Origin: Streptomyces sp. DH12
GTDB taxonomy: Bacteria; Actinomycetota; Actinomycetes; Streptomycetales; Streptomycetaceae
NCBI RefSeq assembly: GCF_020873895.1
Contig: NZ_JAHWGT010000002.1
Location: 1 to 64,000, forward strand
Reading direction: 5' to 3'
Length of the DNA: 64,000 nucleotides
The position numbers were made by a program, and so were the translations under genes. Each line of letters begins with the position of its first letter. Position 1 is the stretch's first letter. Shown piece after piece: positions 44,281-53,297 of this stretch. The notes beneath the pieces were generated by a model. The model did not search any database, had not been told where the DNA came from, and was given only the letters and a program-made list of their open reading frames with translations.

Positions 44281-44763
44281 TCAGCCGCGCACCGCCGCCT
44301 CGCGCGCCCGCATCAGGGCGCCCGCCAGGGCCTCCGGGTCGCGGGTCGACAGGTACACGTACGGCGTCGGGTCGGACGGGTCCGTCACCTCGACGCGCAG
44401 CGCGCCCGGGATGTAGCTGCGCAGCAGCATGAAGGCCCGCGGGTCCGCCTTGTGCGTGCGCCAGGCGCGCGCCTCCCGCGCGTCCAGCACCTCCGGCTCG
44501 CCCAGCGCCTCCACCGGGATCCGGGCGTCCCCCGCGACCAGGGAGCCCGCCACCACGCGGATGCGCGCCGAGCCGTACGAGCTGACGCAGATCGACGCCA
44601 GGGCGCCGGCGGCGATGACGCCCCCCAGCATCGGGACCGCGCCCAGCGGCATGAGCACCAGGCCCCCGGAGAGGCCCAGCAGGGCGGCGAGGAACCACCA
44701 CTGGCCGGGTGCCGTGAGACGTTCGTCGTACTGCGGGGCCGAAGGACGGTCGGAAGGCTGCAT
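44281..44763 (-). CDS. DUF3093 membrane protein
   Basis: 160 aa from ATG 44763. Start MQPSDRPSAPQYDERL, two adjacent membrane segments (about 22-58), then a soluble domain with YIPGALRVEVTDPSDPTPYVYLSTRDP. Conserved in Streptomyces beside dut. Divergent from the thioesterase gene, which begins 59 nt away. Function unknown. Confidence 0.8.
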   Translation of the reverse strand: MQPSDRPSAPQYDERLTAPGQWWFLAALLGLSGGLVLMPLGAVPMLGGVIAAGALASICVSSYGSARIRVVAGSLVAGDARIPVEALGEPEVLDAREARAWRTHKADPRAFMLLRSYIPGALRVEVTDPSDPTPYVYLSTRDPEALAGALMRAREAAVRG

Positions 44764-44821
44764 ACACCCAAGCTTGGCACGGTGCGACCGGTGCGCCCCC
44801 GCGCGGGTAAGGTCTGCGGCT

Positions 44822-45397
44822 GTGAGCACTGCACTGACGCCTCCCGCCGGCGCCCGGCCGCCGGTACGGCACCCCGAAGCCCCCGCCCCGGGTGAGCTCC
44901 TCGGGGCCCACTACGCGCACTGCTTCGGCTGCGGCGGCGGCCAGCCGCACGGACTGCACCTGGAGGCCAGGGCCGGCGAGGGCGTGGCCGTCACGGCCGA
45001 GTTCACCGTCACGGCCGACCACCAGGGCGCGCCGGGCCTGGCCCACGGCGGCGTGCTGGCCACGGCGCTCGACGAGACGCTCGGCTCGCTCGGCTGGCTG
45101 CTGCGGGTCATCGCCGTGACCGGCCGACTGGAGACGGACTTCTCGCGGCCCGTGCCCGTCGGCACGGTCCTGCACCTGCAGGCCGAGGTGACCGCCGTCC
45201 ACGGCCGCAAGATCTACTCCACCGCGACCGGCCGGATCGGCGGGCCCGACGGCCCCGTCGCGGTCCGCGCCGACGCGCTCTTCATCGAGGTCAAGGTCGA
45301 TCACTTCATCGACAACGGCCGCCCGGAGGAGATCCGCGCGGCCATGGCCGATCCCGACCAGGTCCGGCGCTCCCGCGCCTTCGAGGTGAACCCCTGA
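44822..45397 (+). CDS. PaaI/hotdog-fold thioesterase
   Basis: 191 aa from GTG 44822; a TAAGGT hexamer at 44808-44813 predicts transcription from about 44820, so the message is almost leaderless. Hotdog domain with the family motif LAHGGVLATALDETLGSLGW. A CFGCGGGQPHGL stretch (about 34-45) is typical of the actinobacterial subgroup. Probable acyl-CoA thioesterase; substrate unknown. The stop overlaps dut by 1 nt. Confidence 0.85.
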   Translation: MSTALTPPAGARPPVRHPEAPAPGELLGAHYAHCFGCGGGQPHGLHLEARAGEGVAVTAEFTVTADHQGAPGLAHGGVLATALDETLGSLGWLLRVIAVTGRLETDFSRPVPVGTVLHLQAEVTAVHGRKIYSTATGRIGGPDGPVAVRADALFIEVKVDHFIDNGRPEEIRAAMADPDQVRRSRAFEVNP

Positions 45398-45909
45398 TGC
45401 GCCATCCCGTGGACGTGCTGATCCGCCGCCTGGACCCGGAGGTGCCGATCCCGGCGTACGGGCACCCCGGCGACGCCGGAGCCGACCTCGTCACCACCGA
45501 GGCCGTCGAGCTGGCGCCCGGGGAGCGCGCGGTCCTCCCCACCGGGGTGTCGATCGCCCTCCCGGACGGCTACGCGGCCTTCGTACACCCGCGCTCCGGG
45601 CTCGCCGCCCGGCTGGGCGTCGGTCTGGTGAATGCCCCGGGGACGGTCGATGCCGGGTACCGTGGAGAGATCAAGGTGATCGTGGTCAACCTGGACCCGC
45701 GTGAGAGCGTGCGGTTCGAACGGTTCGACCGGATCGCCCAACTGGTCGTTCAGCAGGTCGAGAAGGTCCGCTTCCACGAGGTGGCGGAGCTCCCCGGCTC
45801 CGCCAGGGGCGAGGGGGGCTTCGGGTCCACCGGCGGTCATGCCGCCGTGGGCGGCTGGACGGGTGGGAATCAATACGCTGCGGTCGTATCCGACCGGGAA
45901 GGACAGTGA
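45397..45909 (+). CDS. dut: dUTPase
   Basis: 170 aa from ATG 45397. The five trimeric dUTPase motifs are present: HPGDAGADL, PRSGLAARLGV, NAPGTVDAGYRGEI, RFDRIAQLVV and the C-terminal GEGGFGSTGG (arginine of the usual RGxxGFG is replaced, see sequence GEGGFGSTG). It hydrolyses dUTP to dUMP, preventing uracil in DNA and feeding dTTP synthesis. The last 25 residues extend beyond motif V. Coupled to the thioesterase and 1 nt ahead of the DUF3710 gene. Confidence 0.93.
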   Translation: MRHPVDVLIRRLDPEVPIPAYGHPGDAGADLVTTEAVELAPGERAVLPTGVSIALPDGYAAFVHPRSGLAARLGVGLVNAPGTVDAGYRGEIKVIVVNLDPRESVRFERFDRIAQLVVQQVEKVRFHEVAELPGSARGEGGFGSTGGHAAVGGWTGGNQYAAVVSDREGQ

Positions 45910-45910
45910 C

Positions 45911-46678
45911 GTGTTCGGACGTCGCAAGAAGAGCAGTGCCGCCGAGAACGCGGCGGGCGAGGCCGAGCAGGTCGTCGACGCGGTCGACACCGACGAGGTG
46001 GCGGAGGAGGACGGCCCGCGCCGCGTGAACCTCCCGCCGGCGCCCCGCCCGGACGGTCCCTGGGACGTGTCCGAGGTGGCCAAGCCCGAGGAGGGCCGCG
46101 TCGACCTCGGCGGCATGTTCGTGCCGGGGGTCGAGGGCATGGAGCTGCGGGTGGAGGTCGCGGGCGACGCCATCGTCGCGGCGACCGTCGTCCTGCGGGA
46201 CAGCGCGATCCAGCTGCAGGCCTTCGCCGCCCCCAAGAAGGAGGGCATCTGGGGCGAGGTCCGCGAGGAGATCGCCTCCGGCATCACCCAGCAGGGTGGC
46301 GTCATCGACGAGGTCGAGGGCTCCCTCGGCTGGGAGCTGCGCGCCCAGGTCCCCGTCCAGCTGCCGGACGGCACGGGCGGCGTCCAGCTGGTGCGCTTCG
46401 TCGGCGTCGACGGCCCGCGCTGGTTCCTGCGCGGCGTCATCTCCGGCCAGGGCGCGGTGCAGCCGCAGGCCGCCGGGCTGCTGGAGCAGATCTTCCGCGA
46501 CACGGTCGTCGTCCGCGGCGAGGGCCCGATGGCCCCGCGCGACCCGATCGTCCTGAAGCTGCCCGAGGACGCGCAGATGGTCCCCGAGGGCGTCCAGACC
46601 GACGCCGAGGGCGGCTCCCGCTTCTCCGGCGACATGGGCCAGCTCCACCGCGGCCCGGAGATCACCGAGGTCCGCTGA
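45911..46678 (+). CDS. DUF3710 protein
   Basis: 255 aa from GTG 45911, 1 nt after the dut stop. Starts VFGRRKKSSAAE, acidic linker, then a conserved soluble domain (about 55-235). DUF3710 genes follow dut in many actinobacteria, suggesting linked expression, but the biochemical role is unknown. Confidence 0.85.
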   Translation: MFGRRKKSSAAENAAGEAEQVVDAVDTDEVAEEDGPRRVNLPPAPRPDGPWDVSEVAKPEEGRVDLGGMFVPGVEGMELRVEVAGDAIVAATVVLRDSAIQLQAFAAPKKEGIWGEVREEIASGITQQGGVIDEVEGSLGWELRAQVPVQLPDGTGGVQLVRFVGVDGPRWFLRGVISGQGAVQPQAAGLLEQIFRDTVVVRGEGPMAPRDPIVLKLPEDAQMVPEGVQTDAEGGSRFSGDMGQLHRGPEITEVR

Positions 46679-46770
46679 CCACGCCGCACGGGGGCGGCCG
46701 GCCGGGGTGTCAGAATCCTGTCAAGACCGCCCGGAAACCACCGCCCCCGTCCGGTTCGCCCCACCCCTGG

Positions 46771-46820
46771 CCTTAGGGTCGACGCTGCGCAGTCGCCTTA
46801 GGGTCGACGCTGCGCAGTCG
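46771..46820 (+). repeat. Perfect 25-bp tandem duplication upstream of kdpD
   Basis: Positions 46771-46795 and 46796-46820 are identical. Each copy carries TAGGGT (46774-46779, 46799-46804), a good -10 hexamer, and a GCTGCGCAGT palindrome-like segment, so the promoter core itself is doubled. Confidence 0.93.
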
Positions 46821-46845
46821 GCAGTGCTCGGAAGACGATGAGGCC

Positions 46846-49509
46846 ATGGGACGCGGCAAGCTACGGATCTACCTCGGCGCGGCGCCGGGCGTCGGCAAGA
46901 CGTACGCGATGCTCTCCGAGGCCCACCGCCGGGTCGAACGCGGCACCGACTGCGTCGTCGCCCTCGTCGAGCACCACTCCCGGCCCCGCACGCGGGCCCT
47001 GCTGACCGGCCTGGAGCAGGTCCCGCGCCGGACCGTCGAGCACCGCGGCGCCGTCCGCACCGAGATGGACGTGGACGCCGTCCTGCGGCGGCGCCCCGCC
47101 GTCGCCCTCGTCGACGAGCTCGCGCACACCAACGTCCCCGGCTCCCGCAACGCCCGGCGCTGGCAGGACGTCGAGGAGCTGCTCGCCGCCGGCATCGACG
47201 TCGTCTCCACCGTCAACATCCAGCACCTGGAATCCCTCGGCGACGTCGTCGAGTCGATCACCGGCGTACGCCAGCAGGAGACCGTCCCCGACGAGGTCGT
47301 CCGCCACGCCGACCAGATCGAGCTGGTCGACATGGACCCGCAGGCCCTGCGCCGCCGCATCGCCCACGGCAACGTCCACCAGCCGGACCGCGTCGACGCC
47401 GCGCTCGCCGACTACTTCCGCCCCGGCAACCTCACCGCCCTGCGCGAACTGGCCCTGCTGTGGACCGCAGACCGCGCCGACGAGCACCTCCAGCGGTACC
47501 GCAGGGACCACGGCGTCTCCGCGATCTGGGGCTCCCGCGAGCGGATCGTCGTCGGCCTCACCGGCGGGCCCGAGGGGCGCACCCTCGTCCGCCGTGCCGC
47601 CCGGCTCGCCGAGAAGGGCGCCGGCGGCGAGCTCCTCGCCGTGTACGTCGCCCGCAGCGACGGCCTGACCGGCGCCTCACCGGGGGAACTGGCCCTCCAG
47701 CGGACCCTCGTCGAGGACCTCGGCGGCACCTTCCACCACGTCGTGGGCGACGACGTGCCGTCCGCGCTGCTGGAGTTCGCCCGCGGCCGCAACGCCACCC
47801 AGATCGTGCTCGGCACCGGCCGCCGCAGGACCTGGCGCCACCTCTTCGGGCCCGGCGTCAGCACCGTCGTCGCCCGCGACTCCGGCCCCGACCTCGACGT
47901 CCACATCGTCACCCACGGCACCGCCGGCGCGGGGCGGGGCCTGCCGGCCGCCGGCCGCGCCCGGCTCGGCCGCGGCCGCGGCGTCTGGGCCTGGACCGTC
48001 GGAGTCCTCGGCCCGGCCCTGCTCACCGGGGTCCTGTCCGGCGTCGACGCGGGGCCCGGCATCGCCACCGACATGCTGCTGTTCCTGGCGCTCACCGTCG
48101 CGGCGGCCCTCCTCGGCGGGCTCTGGCCGGCCCTCGCCTCCGCCACCGCGGGCTCGCTCTTCCTCAACTGGTACTTCGCCCCGCCGACGCACACCTGGAC
48201 CATCGCCGACCCCGAGAACGCGGCCGCGATGGCCGTCTTCCTCGCGGTCGCCCTCTCCGTCGCCTCCGTCGTGGACCTCGCCGCCCGCCGCACCCAGCAG
48301 GCCGCGCGGCTGCGGGCCGAATCGGAGATCCTCTCCGCGCTCGCGGGCAGCGTGCTGCGCGGCGAGACCACCCTCGACGGCCTCCTCCAGGGGGTGCGCG
48401 ACACCTTCGCCATGGAGTCCGCCGCGCTCCTCGAACGCCCCGACGACCACACCCCCTGGAGCTGCGCCGCCCACGTCGGCCCCGGACGTCCGCCGGCCCG
48501 CCCCGAGGACGCCGACGTCGACATGCCCGTCGGCGACCACCTCGCGCTCGCCCTCACCGGCCGCGTGCTGCCCGCGGAGGACCACCGCGTCCTCGGCGCC
48601 TTCGCCGCCCAGGCCGCGGCCGTCCTCGACCGCCGAAGGCTCGTCGGCGAGGCGGAGGAGGCCCGCGGCCTCGCCGAGGGCAACAAGATCCGCACCGCGC
48701 TGCTCGCCGCCGTCTCCCACGACCTGCGCACCCCGCTCGCCGCCATCAAGGCCGCCGTCTCCTCCCTCCGCTCCGACGACGTCGACTGGTCCGACGAGGA
48801 CCGGGCCGACCTCCTGGAGGCCATCGAGCACGGCGCGGACCGCCTCGACCACCTCGTCGGCAACCTCCTCGACATGTCGCGCCTCCAGACCGGCACCGTC
48901 ACGCCCCTGCTGCGCGTGACCGACCTCGACGAGGTCGTCCCCGTCGCCCTCGGCGGCGTCCCGGAGGGCGCCGTCGGCCTCGACATCCCCGAGACGCTGC
49001 CCATGGTCACCGTCGACCGCGGCCTCCTCGAACGGGTCGTCGCCAACCTCGTCGAGAACGCCGTCAAGTACGCCCCCGCCGACCGCCGCGTCCTGGTCTC
49101 CGCCAGCGCCCACGCCGACCGCGTCGAGCTGCGGGTGATCGACCGGGGCCCCGGCGTGCCCGACGAGGCGAAGGAGCGGATCTTCGCGCCCTTCCAGCGG
49201 TACGGGGACGCCCCGCGTGGCGCCGGGGTGGGGCTCGGCCTCGCCGTCGCCCGGGGCTTCGCCGAGGCCATGGACGCCACGCTGACCGCCGAGGACACCC
49301 CGGGCGGCGGCCTCACCATGGTCCTCACCCTCCGGGCCGCCCCCGCCGCACCCGGGCCCGCCGCCACACCCGCGCCCGCCTCCGCCGCGCCCCGGTCCGC
49401 CGCACCCGGGCCCGCCGCCGCGCCCGCGCCCGACGCACCCCGGTCCGCCGCACCAGGCCCCCTCCAGGGCCCCTCCCATCCCCGACGACAGAAAGCAGGA
49501 CCCTCATGA
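46846..49509 (+). CDS. kdpD: KdpD-like sensor histidine kinase
   Basis: 887 aa from ATG 46846. N-terminal KdpD domain (about 1-210) with Walker A GAAPGVGKT, USP domain (about 225-350), four membrane segments (about 385-485, DUF4118), GAF-like domain, His625 in AVSHDLRTPLA, and HATPase domain (NLVENAVKYA, GVGLGLAVARG). It senses potassium/turgor and phosphorylates KdpE. The final 65 residues are Ala/Pro repeats. The kdpFABC pump genes that such systems control are not in this window. The stop overlaps kdpE by 4 nt. Confidence 0.9.
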   Translation: MGRGKLRIYLGAAPGVGKTYAMLSEAHRRVERGTDCVVALVEHHSRPRTRALLTGLEQVPRRTVEHRGAVRTEMDVDAVLRRRPAVALVDELAHTNVPGSRNARRWQDVEELLAAGIDVVSTVNIQHLESLGDVVESITGVRQQETVPDEVVRHADQIELVDMDPQALRRRIAHGNVHQPDRVDAALADYFRPGNLTALRELALLWTADRADEHLQRYRRDHGVSAIWGSRERIVVGLTGGPEGRTLVRRAARLAEKGAGGELLAVYVARSDGLTGASPGELALQRTLVEDLGGTFHHVVGDDVPSALLEFARGRNATQIVLGTGRRRTWRHLFGPGVSTVVARDSGPDLDVHIVTHGTAGAGRGLPAAGRARLGRGRGVWAWTVGVLGPALLTGVLSGVDAGPGIATDMLLFLALTVAAALLGGLWPALASATAGSLFLNWYFAPPTHTWTIADPENAAAMAVFLAVALSVASVVDLAARRTQQAARLRAESEILSALAGSVLRGETTLDGLLQGVRDTFAMESAALLERPDDHTPWSCAAHVGPGRPPARPEDADVDMPVGDHLALALTGRVLPAEDHRVLGAFAAQAAAVLDRRRLVGEAEEARGLAEGNKIRTALLAAVSHDLRTPLAAIKAAVSSLRSDDVDWSDEDRADLLEAIEHGADRLDHLVGNLLDMSRLQTGTVTPLLRVTDLDEVVPVALGGVPEGAVGLDIPETLPMVTVDRGLLERVVANLVENAVKYAPADRRVLVSASAHADRVELRVIDRGPGVPDEAKERIFAPFQRYGDAPRGAGVGLGLAVARGFAEAMDATLTAEDTPGGGLTMVLTLRAAPAAPGPAATPAPASAAPRSAAPGPAAAPAPDAPRSAAPGPLQGPSHPRRQKAGPS

Positions 49510-50192
49510 CGCGGGTGCTCGTGGTCGACGACGAGCCGCAGATCGTACGCGCCCTCGTGATCAACCTGAAGGCGCGCAAGTACGAGGTCGACTCCGCCCC
49601 CGACGGCGCGACCGCCCTCGCCGCGGCCGCCCGGCGCCACCCCGACGTGGTCGTCCTCGACCTCGGCCTGCCCGACATGGACGGGATCGACGTCATCCGC
49701 GAGCTGCGCGGCCGGACCCGGGTGCCCATACTCGTCCTCTCGGCCCGCCACTCCTCCGACGAGAAGGTCCGGGCCCTCGACGCCGGCGCCGACGACTACG
49801 TCACCAAGCCGTTCGGCATGGACGAACTGCTGGCCCGGCTGCGTGCCGCCGTCCGCCGCGCCGAGCCCGTCGGCGCGGTGGAGGAGGGCCCCGCGGTGGT
49901 GGAGACGGCCGGGTTCACCGTCGACCTCGCCGCGAAGAAGGTCAACCGGGCGGGCGCCGACGTACGGCTGACCCCGACCGAGTGGCACCTGCTGGAGGTC
50001 CTCGTGCGGAACGCGGGCCGGCTCGTCGGCCAGAAGCAGCTCCTCCAGGAGGTGTGGGGACCCTCGTACGGCACCGAGACCAACTACCTGCGCGTCTACA
50101 TGGCGCAGCTGCGGCGGAAGTTGGAGGCGGACCCCTCGCACCCCCGGCACTTCGTCACCGAGCCCGGCATGGGGTACCGGTTCGAGCGCTGA
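49506..50192 (+). CDS. kdpE: KdpE response regulator
   Basis: 228 aa from ATG 49506 (ATGA overlap with kdpD). OmpR family: receiver with Asp52 (VVVLDLGLPDMDG), Lys in TKPFGMDELLARLRA, and a winged helix ending FVTEPGMGYRF. Activates potassium uptake genes on phosphorylation by KdpD. Its targets are probably at another locus. Confidence 0.92.
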   Translation: MTRVLVVDDEPQIVRALVINLKARKYEVDSAPDGATALAAAARRHPDVVVLDLGLPDMDGIDVIRELRGRTRVPILVLSARHSSDEKVRALDAGADDYVTKPFGMDELLARLRAAVRRAEPVGAVEEGPAVVETAGFTVDLAAKKVNRAGADVRLTPTEWHLLEVLVRNAGRLVGQKQLLQEVWGPSYGTETNYLRVYMAQLRRKLEADPSHPRHFVTEPGMGYRFER

Positions 50193-50278
50193 GGCCGCCC
50201 CCGTCCGCCCCCGTCCGCACCAGTACGGGGCGGCGCGGGGCGGGCGCCCGAGGCCGGGTCCGCGCCGGGGCGTCCCGG

Positions 50279-50284
50279 TAGGCT
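50279..50284 (+). promoter_or_regulatory. -10 box of the OB-fold gene
   Basis: TAGGCT; the predicted +1 is 50291, the A of the ATG. Confidence 0.45.
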
Positions 50285-50290
50285 TTCCGT

Positions 50291-50689
50291 ATGAGTGCTG
50301 CACCGCGTACAGGGAAGCCGACCGGCCGCTTCCGCCGGATGCTGGACCGCCTGGCCAGCTCCCAGGGCGACCTCGAGTCCGAGGAGCTCCAGGAGGACGC
50401 GGAGGCGACGGGGTGCACGCGCATCTGTGACTGCGGTGACCGGCAGATCGTGAAGGTGACTGGTACCTTGCGGACGGTCACCCTGCGTCCGAGGGCCGGA
50501 GTGCCGGCGCTCGAAGCCGAGCTCTTCGACGGTACGGCCCCCCTGGACGTCGTGTGGCTGGGCCGCCGCTCCATCGCGGGCATCGAACCGGGCCGCAGGC
50601 TCATAGCCTCGGGCCGGATCGCCATGAGCCAGGGGCGCAGGGTCCTCTTCAATCCGAAATACGAGCTCCGACCGCTCGGACAGGAGTAG
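50291..50689 (+). CDS. OB-fold nucleic-acid-binding domain protein
   Basis: 132 aa from ATG 50291, predicted leaderless. The C-terminal 85 residues (RQIVKVTGTLRTVTLRPR...LIASGRIAMSQGRRVLFNPKYEL) form an OB fold of the tRNA-anticodon/RecG type. Conserved in actinobacteria next to the DUF3159 gene, which starts 3 nt after its stop. Ligand unknown. Confidence 0.82.
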   Translation: MSAAPRTGKPTGRFRRMLDRLASSQGDLESEELQEDAEATGCTRICDCGDRQIVKVTGTLRTVTLRPRAGVPALEAELFDGTAPLDVVWLGRRSIAGIEPGRRLIASGRIAMSQGRRVLFNPKYELRPLGQE

Positions 50690-50692
50690 CCG

Positions 50693-51553
50693 GTGACGTC
50701 ACTCGACAAGCCGACCGCCGACCACGACGGCCCGCAGGACCCGTACGGCCCGCAGGGCGCCGGACACGGCGCCGCCGCCCCCGACGGCACCGTACGCACC
50801 GACGCCGCGGTCGCCGACCCCGTGGACGCCGACGCGCGGGCCGTGACCGAGGCCGCGCTGTTCGAGGCGTTCGGCGGGGTCCGGGGCATGGTGGAGACGG
50901 TCCTGCCCGGCCTCCTCTTCGTCACGATCTACACGATCAACAAGGACCTGCACGTCTCGGCGCTCGCCGCCCTCACGGTGTCGCTGCTGCTCGTCGCCGT
51001 CCGGCTGATCCGCCGCGACACCATGAAGCACGCCTTCAGCGGCGTCTTCGGCGTCGCCTTCGGCGTGGTGTTCGCGATGATGACGGGCGACGCCAAGGAC
51101 TTCTACCTCCCCGGCATGCTCTACACGCTGGGGCTCGGGATCGCGTACATCGCCACGACCCTCGCGGGCGTGCCGCTGATCGGCCTCGTCCTCGGCCCGG
51201 TCTTCAAGGAGAACCTCTCCTGGCGCACCCGCAACCCCGGCCGCAAGAAGGCGTACGCGAAGGCCAGCTGGGCGTGGGGCCTGATCCTGCTGGGCAAGTG
51301 CGCGATCCTCTTCCCGCTGTACTGGTGGGCCGACACCACCCAGCTCGGCTGGGTGCTCGTCGCGCTGAAGATCCCGCCGTTCCTGCTCGCCGTGTACCTG
51401 ACGTGGATGTTCCTCGCCAAGGCGCCGCCGCCGATCGACGTCTTCGCCGAGATGGAGGCGGCCGAGCGCGCCGAGGAGGAGCGCGAGGCCGCCCGTGCCG
51501 CGGCCCGGCACGCCCGGACGGAGCCGGAACCCGAGCCCGATCGCGGCGCGTGA
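50693..51553 (+). CDS. DUF3159 membrane protein
   Basis: 286 aa from GTG 50693. A hydrophilic N-terminus (about 1-50) precedes five or six membrane segments (about 60-245) and an acidic Glu/Ala/Arg tail. Conserved in actinobacteria between the OB-fold gene and the TrkA pair. Function unknown; context suggests ion or osmotic homeostasis, but this is only inference. Confidence 0.83.
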   Translation: MTSLDKPTADHDGPQDPYGPQGAGHGAAAPDGTVRTDAAVADPVDADARAVTEAALFEAFGGVRGMVETVLPGLLFVTIYTINKDLHVSALAALTVSLLLVAVRLIRRDTMKHAFSGVFGVAFGVVFAMMTGDAKDFYLPGMLYTLGLGIAYIATTLAGVPLIGLVLGPVFKENLSWRTRNPGRKKAYAKASWAWGLILLGKCAILFPLYWWADTTQLGWVLVALKIPPFLLAVYLTWMFLAKAPPPIDVFAEMEAAERAEEEREAARAAARHARTEPEPEPDRGA

Positions 51554-51653
51554 GCGGGGCGCGTGAGCACCGCGCCTGAGAAGCGCCGCGCCTGAGAAGT
51601 ACCGCGTCCGAGGCGCCCGCGCACGCCGCCTGAGCGCCGCCCGCGCCCACGGA

Positions 51654-51696
51654 GAGGGGCCGGGGACCCGTCCGTACGACGGGTCCCCGGCCCCTC
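51654..51696. terminator. Bidirectional terminator between DUF3159 and TrkA genes
   Basis: A perfect 19-bp stem (51654-51672, 51678-51696) with CGTAC loop in the gap between convergent genes. Confidence 0.88.
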
Positions 51697-51743
51697 CCGC
51701 CGCCCGGACGGCCGCTCGCACGGCCCGTCCGGGCGGCTCGCCG

Positions 51744-52421
51744 TCAGCCGGCGGCGTCCTCGCGCCGCACCGACAGCAACTCCTCCAGCTGCTCCTCGCG
51801 CGCCTGCGCCGCGACGAACAGCAGCTCGTCACCGGCCTCCAGGGTCTCCTCCGGGGTCGGCGTCAACACCCGCGAACCGCGGATGATCGTGACCAGCGAG
51901 GTGTCCTCCGGCCACGCCACGTCTCCGATCTGCGTACCGGCGAGCCCCGACTCCGGGGGCAGCGTCAGCTCGACGAGGTTGGCGTCGCCGTGGCTGAAGC
52001 GCAGCAGCCGGACCAGGTCGCCGACGCTCACCGCCTCCTCCACCAGGGCCGACATCAGCCGCGGCGTCGACACGGCCACGTCCACGCCCCACGCCTCGGT
52101 GAACAGCCACTCGTTCTTCGGGTTGTTCACCCGCGCGACGACGCGCGGCACCCCGTACTCGGTCTTCGCGAGCAGCGACACGACGAGGTTCACCTTGTCG
52201 TCACCCGTCGCCGCGATGACGACGTGGCACCGCTGCAGCGCCGCCTCGTCCAGGGAGGTGATCTCGCACGCGTCGGCCAGCAGCCACTCCGCCTGCGGCA
52301 CCCGCTCCACCGAGATGGCGGTCGGCGCCTTGTCGACCAGCAGGACGTCGTGACCGTTCTCCAAGAGCTCACCCGCGATGGAGCGCCCCACCGCGCCGGC
52401 GCCGGCGATGGCGACCCGCAT
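51744..52421 (-). CDS. TrkA/RCK potassium channel regulator (second of pair)
   Basis: 225 aa from ATG 52421, overlapping the upstream gene's stop by 1 nt. TrkA_N Rossmann domain (MRVAIAGAGAVGRSIAGEL) followed by an RCK_C domain (about 140-215). Such soluble regulators gate Trk/Ktr potassium transporters by binding NAD(H), ATP or c-di-AMP. Paired with the next gene, as in mycobacterial CeoB/CeoC. Confidence 0.88.
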   Translation of the reverse strand: MRVAIAGAGAVGRSIAGELLENGHDVLLVDKAPTAISVERVPQAEWLLADACEITSLDEAALQRCHVVIAATGDDKVNLVVSLLAKTEYGVPRVVARVNNPKNEWLFTEAWGVDVAVSTPRLMSALVEEAVSVGDLVRLLRFSHGDANLVELTLPPESGLAGTQIGDVAWPEDTSLVTIIRGSRVLTPTPEETLEAGDELLFVAAQAREEQLEELLSVRREDAAG

Positions 52422-53089
52422 CAGTGCTCGCCTCCCTCGGGGCCGTAGGCGAACGCCGCCTCGACCTTCTCGACCTCGTCCGTCCGCATCATCACGTGCA
52501 CCAGATCGCCCTCCTGCAGCACCGTCTGCGACGTCGGCAGCATCGCCTCGCCCAGCCGGGTCAGGAACGCCACGCGGACACCCGTCTCCTCCTGGAGCGT
52601 GCTCACCTTGTGGCCGATCCACGCGGGGGAGGTGTGCACCTCCGCGAGCTGCACCCCGCCGCTCGGGTCGCGCCACACCGGCTCCGACCCCGACGGCAGC
52701 AGGCGCCGCAGCATCTGGTCGGCGGTCCACCGCACCGTGGCGACCGTCGGGATGCCCAGCCGCTGGTACACCTCCGCGCGCCGCGGGTCGTAGATACGGG
52801 CCGCGACGTGCTCGATACCGAACATCTCGCGGGCGACACGCGCGGCGATGATGTTGGAATTGTCACCGCTGCTGACCGCGGCGAACGCCCCGGCGTCCTC
52901 GATGCCCGCCTCGCGAAGGGTGTCCTGGTCGAAGCCGACGCCGGTGACACGCCGGCCACCGAAGCCGGAGCCGAGACGCCGGAAGGCCGTGGGGTCCTGG
53001 TCGACGACCGCGACCGTGTGCCCCTGCTGCTCCAGGGCCTGCGCGAGCGCCGCCCCGACCCGGCCGCAGCCCATGATCACAATGTGCAC
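52421..53089 (-). CDS. TrkA/RCK potassium channel regulator (first of pair)
   Basis: 222 aa, GTG 53089. TrkA_N domain (MHIVIMGCGRVGAALAQALEQQGHTVAVVDQD with GxGxxG) and RCK_C domain. A conserved Asp at the end of strand 2 (DQD) predicts NAD(H) binding. First gene of the two-gene minus-strand operon and divergent from the KimA-like transporter, 208 nt away, which is the likely functional partner. Confidence 0.88.
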   Translation of the reverse strand: MHIVIMGCGRVGAALAQALEQQGHTVAVVDQDPTAFRRLGSGFGGRRVTGVGFDQDTLREAGIEDAGAFAAVSSGDNSNIIAARVAREMFGIEHVAARIYDPRRAEVYQRLGIPTVATVRWTADQMLRRLLPSGSEPVWRDPSGGVQLAEVHTSPAWIGHKVSTLQEETGVRVAFLTRLGEAMLPTSQTVLQEGDLVHVMMRTDEVEKVEAAFAYGPEGGEH

Positions 53090-53297
53090 GTCCGCCTACC
53101 CCGCACTCCGGGTCCCTTGCTGACCTGCGAAAACACCCTGCTCACTCTTCTCTCTCAGCCTGCGTGCGGTGCTGTCTCGTCACGAGCTTATGCCCCGACG
53201 GATCGGTTGCCCTCATCCGCCCGCGCACGCGGCTGACGCGTCGAACGGGCCACCCGCGTGTGGGCGTGGCCCATTTCGAACGCTTACGATCCTCTCC

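Noticed and set aside
46846-50192. kdpFABC genes near kdpDE
   Set aside because: No gene with P-type ATPase or KdpA-like features is found within the window.
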